From assembly GCA_038209965.1 (NCBI GenBank), contig JBBQXF010000005.1:19489-83488 (forward strand): a DNA stretch of 64,000 nt, read 5' to 3'. The notes under the pieces were generated by a model. The model was not told where the DNA came from. It ran no database searches and saw nothing but the letters and a program-made list of their open reading frames with translations. Shown in pieces: positions 1-9,152 of the stretch (positions within the stretch are counted from its first letter, which is position 1; every line of letters begins with the position of its first letter). This stretch comes from JALONO01 sp038209965 (GTDB taxonomy: Bacteria; Bacteroidota; Bacteroidia; Cytophagales; Thermoflexibacteraceae). The translations under genes were made by a program, and so were the position numbers.

Positions 1-39
1 TTTGGATTGAAGTACTAGTTTTGCTCCTATAAATCCAAA

Positions 40-113
<74 letters not shown>

Positions 114-169
114 CTTGTGTTTTTCTGATCGCATTGGTGTTTTAATATTATTAACTTTATTCGTAATTG

Positions 170-207
170 AAAAAAGGCGTCCCAAATTCATGGGGACGCC
201 CTTTTTA
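170..207. terminator. bidirectional intrinsic terminator between tRNA-Ala and lgt
   Basis: An 8-bp GC-rich stem (GGCGTCCC at 176-183, GGGACGCC at 193-200) is flanked by A-runs on the left and T-runs on the right, so it can end transcription from the tRNA (+) and from lgt (-), which converge here. Confidence 0.85.
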
Positions 208-226
208 TTGATCCATTTTCTCCTCG

Positions 227-1312
227 TTAAGCTTTTTTCATAAACGATCGTGCCAATACAATGACTCCAATCACGACCATGGGAATGCTTAGGTTTTGGC
301 CTTGGTTCAGCGGCAGATCATTCTCGAACGCCACTTGGTTTTCTTTCAAAAACTCGTAAAAAAAGCGCAGGGTGAACAAAATGACGACAAACAAGCCGAA
401 AATTTGTCCTTCGGGCGTGGCAGCTTTTCGCTTGGACCACAACCAGTAAAGCAGCAAGAACAAGAAAAGGCAAGAGATGGCTTCATACAACTGGGCCGGG
501 TGGCGCGGGATGCCATACACCCTGAACTCGCTGAGATTGGGGATGTTAAATTGCACTGGGCCAAAGCTCCGCAAATGTTCCTTTACTTCGCCCCGGGCCA
601 AAATGCCGTTCATGGCCGAATAGAGAAAAGAATAGTTTTGGTTGTTCTTGGCGGTGGAATTGTCAAATTCAAGTTTGATGTCCAAGGGGACATACGTGAT
701 CCCGTCCACAATGGTGTCATTGCCCACGCTGCGCTGCACGTCCATCCCTTTAAAACCACTGATGGAACCCGCCTGTTCGCGGCTTTGCAAGTCTTGCTCC
801 AGCCAATTGGTGAAAATGACGGCCGTGGGCGCATTGGAGGGCTTGCCGATGATTTCGCCGTTGACGAAATTGCCCAGGCGGATCATGCAGCCACCCAAGG
901 CTACCACGATCACGATCCGATCCAACACCCAAAGGTAGGTTTGCCCTGAGGCCCGCCGCGAACGCGAATAGAGCCAAATGCCAAACAAAATCCCCACCGT
1001 GGCCCCGTGGCTGGCCAGTCCGCCTTCCCAAACTTTGAGGATCTCAATCGGATTGGCCAAATAGTAATCGGGCTGGTAGAACAAGCAATGGCCCAAGCGG
1101 GCCCCGATCACGGTGGAGGCAATCATATAGAGCATCATAGCGTCCAGGTCCGCCTCGGGCTTGCGCTCGGCCCGGAAAATGCGCGACATGATGATCTGGC
1201 CAAAAAAGAAGCCCGAGGCAAACAACAGGCCATACCAGCGCGGGGTAAGCCCACCAATGGAGAACCCGATTTCGGGGCTGGCATTCCAGATGAGAAAAGC
1301 AAGTTCGTTCAT
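227..1312 (-). CDS. lgt: prolipoprotein diacylglyceryl transferase
   Basis: Lgt transfers a diacylglyceryl group from phosphatidylglycerol to the lipobox cysteine of prolipoproteins in the inner membrane. The protein is about 361 residues with several hydrophobic segments. It has the family features GLASHGATVGI and RLGNFVNGEIIG, the central Arg/Asn/Gly signature, and RHPAQLYEA near the C-terminus. The stretch between RLGNFVNGE and RHPAQLYEA is longer than in E. coli Lgt, as is usual in Bacteroidota. An open frame continues upstream to 1408, but I chose the ATG at 1312. It gives the expected N-terminus, and a TATATTTG -7 promoter element (1317-1324, minus strand) lies only four bases before it. 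That implies a nearly leaderless mRNA. It is divergent from uvrA. Confidence 0.95.
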   Translation of the reverse strand: MNELAFLIWNASPEIGFSIGGLTPRWYGLLFASGFFFGQIIMSRIFRAERKPEADLDAMMLYMIASTVIGARLGHCLFYQPDYYLANPIEILKVWEGGLASHGATVGILFGIWLYSRSRRASGQTYLWVLDRIVIVVALGGCMIRLGNFVNGEIIGKPSNAPTAVIFTNWLEQDLQSREQAGSISGFKGMDVQRSVGNDTIVDGITYVPLDIKLEFDNSTAKNNQNYSFLYSAMNGILARGEVKEHLRSFGPVQFNIPNLSEFRVYGIPRHPAQLYEAISCLFLFLLLYWLWSKRKAATPEGQIFGLFVVILFTLRFFYEFLKENQVAFENDLPLNQGQNLSIPMVVIGVIVLARSFMKKA

Positions 1313-1316
1313 GAAG

Positions 1317-1324
1317 CAAATATA
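1317..1324 (-). promoter_or_regulatory. -7 promoter element of lgt
   Basis: TATATTTG on the minus strand matches the Bacteroidota TAnnTTTG element. It ends four bases before the lgt ATG, so transcription would begin at or next to the start codon. I saw no good -33 TTG at the usual distance. Confidence 0.5.
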
Positions 1325-1424
1325 GAGTGTTTGGCCGTTTTGGGAAATAGGATTGGTTGGTTGGGCACAGATAACCGCAAAAATCCAGTTTGGGGCCCGG
1401 CTTTCCATTGTGCCCAGAATCGCC

Positions 1425-1432
1425 TACCTTCG
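1425..1432 (+). promoter_or_regulatory. -7 promoter element of uvrA
   Basis: TACCTTCG resembles the TAnnTTTG element. It lies about 25 bases before the GTG at 1458, which argues against the longer upstream reading of uvrA. Similar TACCTTCG or TACCTTTG motifs occur at 9765, 11536 and 14821, each just upstream of a gene. Confidence 0.5.
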
Positions 1433-1457
1433 CGGTTTCTCAACAACCAGGGCTATT

Positions 1458-4289
1458 GTGGCTAATCCAACCAAACATTCAGAGGAGCGCATCGAGGTGT
1501 TTGGTGCCCGCGAGCACAACCTCAAAAACATTGATGTCAGCTTCCCGCGCAACCAACTCATTGTGGTCACTGGCATTAGCGGCAGCGGCAAATCTTCGCT
1601 CGCCTTCGACACCATTTACGCCGAGGGGCAGCGCCGCTACATGGAGAGTTTTTCGGCCTATGCCCGGGGATTTATCGGGAGCATGGAACGGCCCGACGTG
1701 GACAAGATCAACGGCCTGAGCCCGGTCATTTCCATCGAACAAAAAACCACCGGGCGCAACCCCCGCTCCACAGTGGGCACCACGACCGAGATTTATGACT
1801 TCCTCCGCCTGCTGTACGCCCGGGCGGGTGAGGCCTACTCCTACGTAACGGGCCTGAAAATGGTGCGCCAAAGCGAGGATCAAATCATTGATTTCTTGTT
1901 TAGCGAATTTAATGAACAAAAAATGACCATTTTGGCCCCCATTGTCAAGGGCCGCAAAGGACACTACCGCGAGTTGTTCGTCCAGATTGCCAAAATGGGC
2001 TACAATAAAGTACGCGTTGATGGCGAGGTGATGGAAATCTCCCCCAAAATGCAGTTGGATCGCTACGCCATTCACGACATTGAGGTGGTCATTGACCGGG
2101 TCATTGTGCGGGAGGTGGATCGCTACCGCATCACCCAATCCCTCAAAACTGCCCTCAAAGAAGGCAAGGGCATTATGATGACCTTGGACGATAAGGGCCA
2201 AGTGCGCCATTTTTCCAAGTTCTTGATGGATCCCATATCGGGCATTGCCTACGACGAGCCGGCCCCCAATATGTTTTCGTTCAACTCGCCCTACGGAGCT
2301 TGCAATCATTGCAACGGGCTGGGCGTGATCGAGGAGTTCACCAGCACCTCGATCGTGCCCGACGATTCGCTCAGCATTAGCGCCGGGGCCATTGCCCCAC
2401 TGGGCGAATACCGCGACATTTGGGTGTTCAAACAGTTGGAGAGCATCCTCAAAAAGTACAAAGTGGGGCTTAGCACTCCGTTCAACAAGATTCCGCCCGA
2501 AGCGGTGGAGGTGATCCTCAATGGCAGTCAAGAAGAAGTAGCCGTCAAATCGGTCAAATATCCCGGTCAAGATTGGAACACCAGGTTTGAGGGCATTGTC
2601 ACCTTTTTGAAAAAACAGTTGGAAGCGGGCGGCGATGTGGAATGGATCAAGGAATTTATGGATTCCAAGACTTGCCCAACCTGCCACGGGGCCCGCCTCA
2701 AGATCCAATCGCTCCATTTCAAGATTGGGGAAAAAAACATTTCCCAACTTGCTCAAATGGACGTGCGCGAATTGCAAACTTGGTTTGCCCAACTGCCACC
2801 CAAATTGTCGGAAAGACAAGCGGCCATTGCCACCGAAGTACTCAAAGAAATCAACAAACGGGTCGGTTTTTTGCTGGGGGTGGGCCTCGATTACCTCACC
2901 CTGGATCGCACCATGCGCACGCTATCGGGCGGGGAAAGCCAGCGTATCCGGCTGGCCACCCAAATCGGCACCCAGCTCGTGGGAGTGCTCTATATCTTGG
3001 ACGAACCCAGCATTGGCCTCCACCAGCGCGATAACCAGAAGCTCATCGGTGCGCTAAAAGACCTGCGCGACTTGGGCAACTCAGTCATGGTAGTGGAGCA
3101 CGACAAGGACATGATGCTCGAGTCGGACTACTTGGTCGACATTGGGCCGGGGGCGGGCCGCCACGGCGGGCGAGTAGTGGCCGCAGGCACGGTCGCCGAG
3201 TTTATGCGCGTGCCCAGCCTCACTGCCGATTACCTGAGCGGGCGGTTCCAAATCGCAGTGCCTGCCCAGCGGCGGGCGGGCACTGGCAAGTTCCTCCAAC
3301 TGCTGGGGGCCACGGGCAACAACCTCAAAAACGTGGATCTGAACTTGCCACTGGGCAAAATGATTTCTATCACCGGGGTATCGGGCAGTGGCAAGTCATC
3401 GCTGATCCACGATACGCTTTACCCGATCCTAAACCGCTATTTCTTCCGGGCCAAAAAAGACCCCTTGGCCCACCGCGAGATCCGAGGGCTGGAACTAATC
3501 GATAAAGTGATCGAGATCGACCAAACACCGATTGGCCGCACTCCGCGATCCAACCCGGCCACCTACACCGGCATGTTTACCGACATCCGGGCGATCTTCA
3601 GCGATCTGCCCGAATCCAAGATCCGGGGCTACAAACCGGGCCGTTTTTCGTTCAACGTGAAAGGGGGCCGCTGTGAGACGTGCGAAGGGGCGGGCAAGAA
3701 AACCATCGCGATGGATTTTTTGCCCGATGTGCTGGTGGATTGCGAAACATGCAAGGGCAAACGCTATAACCGTGAAACGCTGGAAGTCCGTTTCAAGGGG
3801 AAGTCCATTGCTGATGTGCTGGACATGACGGTGGAGCAATCGGTCGGTTTTTTTGAGTTCATGCCGCGCATCTTGCGCAAAGTGGAGGCCCTCAACGACG
3901 TCGGCCTGGGCTACATCACCCTCGGCCAGCACGCCACCACCCTCTCGGGCGGGGAGGCGCAGCGCGTAAAACTGGCCACTGAACTTTCCAAAAAAGACAC
4001 GGGCAACACGCTCTACATCCTCGATGAACCCACCACCGGGCTGCATTTTCAAGACATCAAGCTCCTGCTGGATGTGTTGAACAAATTGACCGACAAGGGC
4101 AATACCGTGCTGATCATTGAGCACAATATGGACATGATCAAGGTGGCCGATCACGTGATCGACGTTGGGCCCGAAGGCGGCGACAAAGGGGGCATGATCG
4201 TGTGCGAGGGCACGCCCGAACAAGTGGCGGCCCATGCGACCAGCCATACCGGGCATTTTCTCAAGCTGGAATTGGCGGCCAACCACTGA
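1458..4289 (+). CDS. uvrA: excinuclease ABC subunit A
   Basis: UvrA is the damage-recognition ATPase of nucleotide excision repair; it dimerises and loads UvrB. With GTG 1458 as start the protein is 943 residues, the usual length. It has two ABC ATPase halves: Walker A GISGSGKS at residues 39-46 and GVSGSGKS in the second half, with signatures LSGGESQR and LSGGEAQR. Zinc-binding CxxC pairs are present (CNHCNGLG, CPTCHGA, CETCEGAG, CETCKGKRY). The open frame extends to an ATG at 1353, but that would place the TACCTTCG promoter inside the gene. The GTG start is therefore preferred and not certain. It stands alone, convergent with the sensor gene downstream. Confidence 0.96.
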   Translation: MANPTKHSEERIEVFGAREHNLKNIDVSFPRNQLIVVTGISGSGKSSLAFDTIYAEGQRRYMESFSAYARGFIGSMERPDVDKINGLSPVISIEQKTTGRNPRSTVGTTTEIYDFLRLLYARAGEAYSYVTGLKMVRQSEDQIIDFLFSEFNEQKMTILAPIVKGRKGHYRELFVQIAKMGYNKVRVDGEVMEISPKMQLDRYAIHDIEVVIDRVIVREVDRYRITQSLKTALKEGKGIMMTLDDKGQVRHFSKFLMDPISGIAYDEPAPNMFSFNSPYGACNHCNGLGVIEEFTSTSIVPDDSLSISAGAIAPLGEYRDIWVFKQLESILKKYKVGLSTPFNKIPPEAVEVILNGSQEEVAVKSVKYPGQDWNTRFEGIVTFLKKQLEAGGDVEWIKEFMDSKTCPTCHGARLKIQSLHFKIGEKNISQLAQMDVRELQTWFAQLPPKLSERQAAIATEVLKEINKRVGFLLGVGLDYLTLDRTMRTLSGGESQRIRLATQIGTQLVGVLYILDEPSIGLHQRDNQKLIGALKDLRDLGNSVMVVEHDKDMMLESDYLVDIGPGAGRHGGRVVAAGTVAEFMRVPSLTADYLSGRFQIAVPAQRRAGTGKFLQLLGATGNNLKNVDLNLPLGKMISITGVSGSGKSSLIHDTLYPILNRYFFRAKKDPLAHREIRGLELIDKVIEIDQTPIGRTPRSNPATYTGMFTDIRAIFSDLPESKIRGYKPGRFSFNVKGGRCETCEGAGKKTIAMDFLPDVLVDCETCKGKRYNRETLEVRFKGKSIADVLDMTVEQSVGFFEFMPRILRKVEALNDVGLGYITLGQHATTLSGGEAQRVKLATELSKKDTGNTLYILDEPTTGLHFQDIKLLLDVLNKLTDKGNTVLIIEHNMDMIKVADHVIDVGPEGGDKGGMIVCEGTPEQVAAHATSHTGHFLKLELAANH

Positions 4290-4391
4290 GGTCTTCTTTT
4301 GGTCGACAATGGGCCAGAAATCGGTCCCGGCATTTGAACCAGCGCGCAATTGGTTTGCCAAATATCATTGCGGGCCACCATTGCGCTGCGG

Positions 4392-6371
4392 CTATTCCCA
4401 GCGGATGGGGCGCAAGTGGGTAATGTTGCGCATAAACACCGAAATGCCATTGACCTGTTTGTCCACATTGATCAAGGGCGAAAAATTGGTTTCGTAATAA
4501 TTGTCGGAGTGATCCAGCCCTTTGTAATTCTCCACCGTGGTGAACGATTCGCCGTTCAATGCCCGGAGGTACTCCCTTCGGCGCCTCTCATGGATGTGAG
4601 CTGGCACAAAGTCAAACACATTTTGCCCAACCCGGACATCTTTGCCACTGTCGCGCTTAAACTGCCGTTTCAGGGCTTCGTTGATCACTACCAAGTTAAA
4701 TTGCTCGTCCAAGGAAAATACCGAGGTGTCGGTTTGGTTGAGAATTAGGTTGAGATTTTCCTCTTTTTCGCGCAGTTCGCTTTGCACCCGGTGCATTTCT
4801 TCTTGGGTGGCCAATAATTCTTCCACATTTTGGCGCATTTCCTCTTCTTGTGCACGCAACTGCTCACTGGCCAACTGGCTCTCTTCAAATAAGCCGCGCA
4901 TTGTTGCATTGCTTTTCACAGCCGCCAGCGTAACGGCAATCCGATCCGAAAGACTCTCTACAAAAGCGATCTGGTGATCGGCAAATCGCTCAAAACCAGC
5001 AATTTCCAAGACGCCATATACTTTTTGGTCGGTTTTCAGGGGCACAATCAGCAAACAGCCGGGCGTGGTTTCGCCCAGTCCCGAGGTGATTTCGGTATAT
5101 CCGTTGGGCAAATTGGTATAAAAAGCCGTGCTGCCTTCCCAAGCCGCTTGGCCGAGCAGCCCATTGCCCATGGGTACTTCTTTTTGTAGGTATTTTCGCT
5201 TGTCGTACGCGTAGGCACTGGTCAGGGCAAGCACCTGTCGGCCATTTTTTTCGTGGACAACAAACAAACTTCCCTGATTGGCACCAATGTATTTGACCAA
5301 GTTGGCAATGATCTGGTAAGCCATTTCTTCTTGGTTTTGGACGTTGGCCCGCAGGATATCGGCAAACTTGGCAATTCCGGTGCTGGTCCATTGACTTATT
5401 TTGTCCACTTCGTCGGCTTTCTTCAGATCTTCGCGCATGGAGCGCAATGCCTGCCCGAGCACATCCTGCTGGCCACGGACTTTGAGGTCTTGGTCAAAGT
5501 TGCCCTTGCCCACTTCCTTGGCAAAGGCGGAGGTGTCCGTGAGATAATCGGCCACTTGGTTGATCCCGGCCATAATGTTCCCCAATTCATCCTTTTGCTT
5601 ACGGTCGGCCAGTGCCGCCGCCGGATTGCCCGAGGCCAACTGCTGCACTGCTTTGGAGATACTGGGCAGGGCAGAAAAGATTTGACGATCAAAAAACCAA
5701 TAACCCGCCGACACCACAGCCAAATTCAGGATGCTCAAAGCCAACAGCCACCCAAACAAGCGCGTTTGCTTGGCCGCGCGAAATTGATCGAGGTCAAAGG
5801 TGACATCTTGGGCCAAACTGGCGACCCGGGGAATCCCTTGGTTGATAAAGTTGAGGTTTGATCGGATCTGGAGCCGAATATCGTCAGTCTGGTTGACCTG
5901 CAACGGGCCGCCATTGGCCGAATCTTGGTAGGTTTTGCGTTTGGCCGATTCGCTCAAATTGGTGGCCAAGGCCTCCGCACCCACTTTGATTTCGTGCCAA
6001 AGGACTTCAATTTCGGACAATTTAAACTGCAATTCGGGGGGGCAGGGTGTCACGTTCACCGCATTTTCATTGCTTGCCCGGTAGGTTCCGCCCCGCTTCA
6101 AGAGCGCGAGCCGATCATCTACCTGCCTGATTTCTTCGGCCAGCGCCAAGGTTTGCGCGTCTTTGGCATCCTCGGCCAAATAGCGCAGCAAAAAACCAGT
6201 TTTGTAGAGGGAGGAATAATTTTCTTGGCTGATCCGCCGGAGGAGAGCATCACCGCCCGAAAAGTACTTGGCCAGCAGGCTACCGATGATCAAACCGTTG
6301 CTCACCACCAACAAGGCAACAAGCATAAAGTAAAGCAGGATTTTAGCCCTTAGGTTTAGTTGCGCAAACAT
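4392..6371 (-). CDS. membrane HAMP-GAF-PAS signalling protein, no kinase domain
   Basis: A 659-residue signalling protein. Visible parts in order are a membrane segment (about 10-32), an extracytoplasmic helical region (about 35-200), a second membrane segment (about 205-227), a HAMP-like linker (about 228-320), a GAF domain (about 340-490), a long coiled coil rich in Glu and Gln (about 493-540) and a C-terminal PAS domain (about 540-655). The protein ends right after the PAS domain. There is no histidine-kinase, GGDEF, PP2C or methyl-accepting output region. This arrangement occurs in Bacteroidota proteins often annotated as GAF or PAS sensors; the partner is unknown. It is convergent with uvrA and divergent from the hydrolase gene. 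No two-component partner is adjacent. Confidence 0.85.
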   Translation of the reverse strand: MFAQLNLRAKILLYFMLVALLVVSNGLIIGSLLAKYFSGGDALLRRISQENYSSLYKTGFLLRYLAEDAKDAQTLALAEEIRQVDDRLALLKRGGTYRASNENAVNVTPCPPELQFKLSEIEVLWHEIKVGAEALATNLSESAKRKTYQDSANGGPLQVNQTDDIRLQIRSNLNFINQGIPRVASLAQDVTFDLDQFRAAKQTRLFGWLLALSILNLAVVSAGYWFFDRQIFSALPSISKAVQQLASGNPAAALADRKQKDELGNIMAGINQVADYLTDTSAFAKEVGKGNFDQDLKVRGQQDVLGQALRSMREDLKKADEVDKISQWTSTGIAKFADILRANVQNQEEMAYQIIANLVKYIGANQGSLFVVHEKNGRQVLALTSAYAYDKRKYLQKEVPMGNGLLGQAAWEGSTAFYTNLPNGYTEITSGLGETTPGCLLIVPLKTDQKVYGVLEIAGFERFADHQIAFVESLSDRIAVTLAAVKSNATMRGLFEESQLASEQLRAQEEEMRQNVEELLATQEEMHRVQSELREKEENLNLILNQTDTSVFSLDEQFNLVVINEALKRQFKRDSGKDVRVGQNVFDFVPAHIHERRRREYLRALNGESFTTVENYKGLDHSDNYYETNFSPLINVDKQVNGISVFMRNITHLRPIRWE

Positions 6372-6542
6372 GGGTCAAAAATGAAGTAAGCTTACTGCAA
6401 GGTATTGGCTTTTTCTCAAAATAGAACTAACATTACAACAGATTGGCTTTTCAGCGAGATTATTGCACGGCAAGTGACAAGCTTGGCTGCAATAATTGTG
6501 CTCCGCGCATTATTCTAACCAACATTGATCAACGAACGGCAA

Positions 6543-7319
6543 ATGTTATACCACAAGATTTTTTCGCATGAATCTTCGCAGGAATGGGTAGTACTCATCC
6601 ATGGCGCGGGTGGTAGTTCTTCGATCTGGTTCAAGCAGTTGCGCGAGTACATTGCCCATTTTAATGTGCTCTTGTTGGACCTGCGCGGGCATGGCAAGTC
6701 CAAGGACGTGTTCACCAACCGGCAGTACTCGTTTCAGGATGTGAGCCGCGATGTGATCGAGCTGATGCAGCACCTGGAAATCCGCCAAGCCCATTTTGTG
6801 GGGGTCTCACTGGGCACCCTCATTATCCGGACCATTGCCGAGCTGGACATTGGCAAAGTGAAATCCATGATCTTGGGCGGGGCCATTACCCGGCTCGATA
6901 TCAAGTCGCGGTTTCTGGTGTGGCTGGCCGACATGGCCAATCCCATCATCCCATTTATCTGGATCTATAAAATCTGTGCCTATATCTTGATGCCCCGCCG
7001 CCGGAACACCGAATCCCGCACGATGTTCATCGAAGAAGCCAAAAAACTCCGCCAAACGGAATTCTTGCGCTGGTTCACCTTGACGGCCAGCCTCAACCCA
7101 CTGCTAAAATATTTTCAGGAAAAAGATTTGCCCATCCCCACCCTATATTTGATGGGCGACGAAGATTATATGTTTTTGCCCCAAGTGCGCAACTTGGTCA
7201 AATTGCACAAATATTCCGTCTTGGAAGTGATCGATAACTGCGGCCACGTGTGCAACGTGGAGCAGCCCGATATTTTCAATCAGTTGTCAGTAAATTTTAT
7301 CAAGTCCAAATCTGGTTGA
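6543..7319 (+). CDS. alpha/beta hydrolase
   Basis: A 258-residue alpha/beta-hydrolase fold protein. HGAGG (residues 20-24) is the oxyanion-hole motif. GVSLG carries the nucleophile Ser89, an acidic residue in GDED (Asp206 or Asp208) and His235 in CGHVCN complete a plausible triad. Between strands 6 and 7 there is a hydrophobic cap region (about 130-150). The frame also opens with TTG at 6525, but ATG 6543 gives the standard N-terminus. The substrate cannot be read from the sequence. The first hairpin-repeat array starts only about 20 bases after the stop codon. Confidence 0.85.
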   Translation: MLYHKIFSHESSQEWVVLIHGAGGSSSIWFKQLREYIAHFNVLLLDLRGHGKSKDVFTNRQYSFQDVSRDVIELMQHLEIRQAHFVGVSLGTLIIRTIAELDIGKVKSMILGGAITRLDIKSRFLVWLADMANPIIPFIWIYKICAYILMPRRRNTESRTMFIEEAKKLRQTEFLRWFTLTASLNPLLKYFQEKDLPIPTLYLMGDEDYMFLPQVRNLVKLHKYSVLEVIDNCGHVCNVEQPDIFNQLSVNFIKSKSG

Positions 7320-7341
7320 GCCAGCGGGGCCGCCCCGAGCC

Positions 7342-7364
7342 GTCGTTTGTGTCTCACAAACGAC
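7342..7364 (+). repeat. 10-bp perfect hairpin at head of repeat array 1
   Basis: GTCGTTTGTG and CACAAACGAC form a perfect 10-bp stem with loop TCT. Diverged relatives of this element occur at the end of array 2 (about 9620-9645) and at the head of array 3 (about 11351-11376), so it belongs to the same repeat family. It may act as a terminator-like structure after the hydrolase gene, although no T-run follows. Confidence 0.75.
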
Positions 7365-7371
7365 GCCCCCG

Positions 7372-7684
7372 CCGGACGAAAGCCGCAGACTTTCGCTTAT
7401 TTTTCGTGCGAAGTCACCGACTTCGCCCAGCAGTGGTGTACCATCGTCTTCAGGCGATGAAAGCCGCAGACTTTCGTTTATTTTTCGTGTGAAGTCACCG
7501 ACTTCGCCCAGCAGTGGTGTACCATCGTCTTCAGGCGATGAAAGCCACAGACTTTCGCTTACTTTCCGTGCGAAGCCACCGACTTCGCCCAGCGAGGGCA
7601 GCGGTGTACCATCGTCTTCAGGCGATGGAAGCCGCGGACTTTCGCTTATTTTTCGTGCGAAGTCACCGACTTCGCACAGCGGTG
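7372..7684. repeat. hairpin-repeat array 1 (about 4 units of 81-87 bp)
   Basis: Tandem units begin with GTACCATCG at 7438, 7519 and 7606, preceded by one partial unit. Each unit holds three short inverted repeats: CATCG/CGATG; GAAAG/CTTTC around CCGCAGA-like loops; and GCGAAG/CTTCGC (extendable to GCGAAGTC/GACTTCGC) around CACCGA-like loops. Unit lengths are not multiples of three, and several frames stay open by chance, so the short frames here are not genes. The array fills the space between the hydrolase and the SUMF1-domain gene. Bases 7685-7770 after it are AT-rich leader sequence. Confidence 0.9.
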
Positions 7685-7770
7685 AGATTTTTCAAAAAGT
7701 TTACTGTTTTATCCTTTAATTCCCAAAATTTCTCTATTTTTAGCAACATTTGCTTATATACTTTTAACGC

Positions 7771-9117
7771 ATGGATTCACTCAAAAAGCAACTACTAGAT
7801 TTATTAGATGAAAATGACATTCCTGAACTATTTGAGGAATTAAAAAAGTTGAAACTTAACGATCATACCTATAAAAACTTGCAAGAGGAGTTTATTCACG
7901 GGGCCAAATATGATTTTGCCAAGCGAATCAAGACACATATCAACTACAAATTTGATGAATTAGTGGAAAAGGAAGAAGCGTCTTTTGGCAAGGCAAATAA
8001 CATAGAAGCTTTGCAAGTTCACATCGCTCAGTTTGCACCCTATCAAGGCCAAAGCATCGGGACAGCAAAAGAAAAACTCCAAAACCTATTACACCAGCAA
8101 AAACTGCAAAAAAGTTGGGAAAATGCCCAAAAGCAAGATCAAATAGAGGGTTATCAGTATTTCATTGCCAACTTTGAACCCGAAACAGCTTTGGTAACAC
8201 AAGCAAAGCAAAAAATCGCTCGCTTGGAAGAAGAAGCACTTTGGCAGAAAAGCACCAAAAGTATCGAGCAACTTTTGGACAAGTACACACATACCTACCC
8301 GCAAGGCGTGTACGTGGCGCAGGCACAGGCAATAGCCAAACAACTAAATCTGGCATACCAAGCTGAAAATGAGCCCAAAGCAATCGCCCAAAATCCATTT
8401 ATCATTCCCCTCTCTAACAAAATCAGCATAGCAATGATCCCCGTCGAGGGCGGCACCTTCGGGATGGGTTACAAGACACGCCGAGATGGAGAGGATGATG
8501 GCTATTTAAAAGACGCAAAGCCTTTCCACTTGGTTACCTTGGACAGCTTCTACATGGGCAAGTTCACCGTCACGCAGGAGCAATACTTTGCCGTCATGGA
8601 CAAAGACAGCGGTAGTTATTTCAAAGGCGACAGACTACCCGTGGAAATGATCTCTTGGGACGAAACGCAGGAATTTATCAATAAGTTAAATGCCAAAACG
8701 GGCAAGACCTTCCGCCTGCCCACTGAAGCTGAGTGGGAGTTTGCAGCAAGGGGTGGCCAGCAAAGCAGGAGATTCATGTACGCAGGCAGCAACAACTTGG
8801 ACGAGGTAGCGTGGTATGACGATGAAAATTCGGGAAGTACCACCCACGAAGTCGGCTCAAAAGACCCCAACGAATTGGGCGTCTATGACCTCAGCGGCAA
8901 TGTGTGGGAGTGGTGCGAGGACTATTATGATGCAGAGTTTTACGAAAAAAGCGCGGGCGCGAAAAACCCGGTGAACAAAATCAAATCGGGCGATTGCGTG
9001 ACTCGTGGCGGTGGCTGGCGCAACCTTTCGGCGAGTTGTCGTGCCGCGTTTCGTGCCTGCGGCTCACCTACGTCTTGGGATGACGATTTGGGCTTCCGCC
9101 TCGTTTTGTCCTTGTAG
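7771..9117 (+). CDS. SUMF1/FGE-sulfatase domain protein with helical N-terminus
   Basis: A 448-residue protein with no signal peptide. Residues 1-65 are helical and charged, resembling the small effector-associated helical domains found on Bacteroidota conflict proteins (inference only). Residues 66-200 contain helical repeats of the form W..A......Y..F, known from caspase/FGE fusion proteins. Residues about 220-446 form an FGE (SUMF1, C-lectin-like) domain with EGGTFGMG, FYMGKFTVTQEQY, RLPTEAEWEFAARGG, NVWEWC and a C-terminal GGGWRN...LGFRLVLSL ending. Such domains occur in formylglycine-generating enzymes, ergothioneine synthases and binding proteins; this one is more likely a binding or effector module than a true FGE. 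It lies between two hairpin-repeat arrays. Confidence 0.85.
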   Translation: MDSLKKQLLDLLDENDIPELFEELKKLKLNDHTYKNLQEEFIHGAKYDFAKRIKTHINYKFDELVEKEEASFGKANNIEALQVHIAQFAPYQGQSIGTAKEKLQNLLHQQKLQKSWENAQKQDQIEGYQYFIANFEPETALVTQAKQKIARLEEEALWQKSTKSIEQLLDKYTHTYPQGVYVAQAQAIAKQLNLAYQAENEPKAIAQNPFIIPLSNKISIAMIPVEGGTFGMGYKTRRDGEDDGYLKDAKPFHLVTLDSFYMGKFTVTQEQYFAVMDKDSGSYFKGDRLPVEMISWDETQEFINKLNAKTGKTFRLPTEAEWEFAARGGQQSRRFMYAGSNNLDEVAWYDDENSGSTTHEVGSKDPNELGVYDLSGNVWEWCEDYYDAEFYEKSAGAKNPVNKIKSGDCVTRGGGWRNLSASCRAAFRACGSPTSWDDDLGFRLVLSL

Positions 9118-9152
9118 TTTGGTGGTTTTGCCGTTGTCACCTAAACAACCCG

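Noticed and set aside
1479..2819. Long antisense frame inside uvrA
   Set aside because: It is a shadow produced by GC-rich third positions; the peptide has no recognisable features.
9000..9117. Diversity-generating retroelement variable region at the end of the SUMF1-domain gene
   Set aside because: The C-terminus has the usual FGE form, but no reverse transcriptase and no template repeat with adenine-specific differences is seen in the window.
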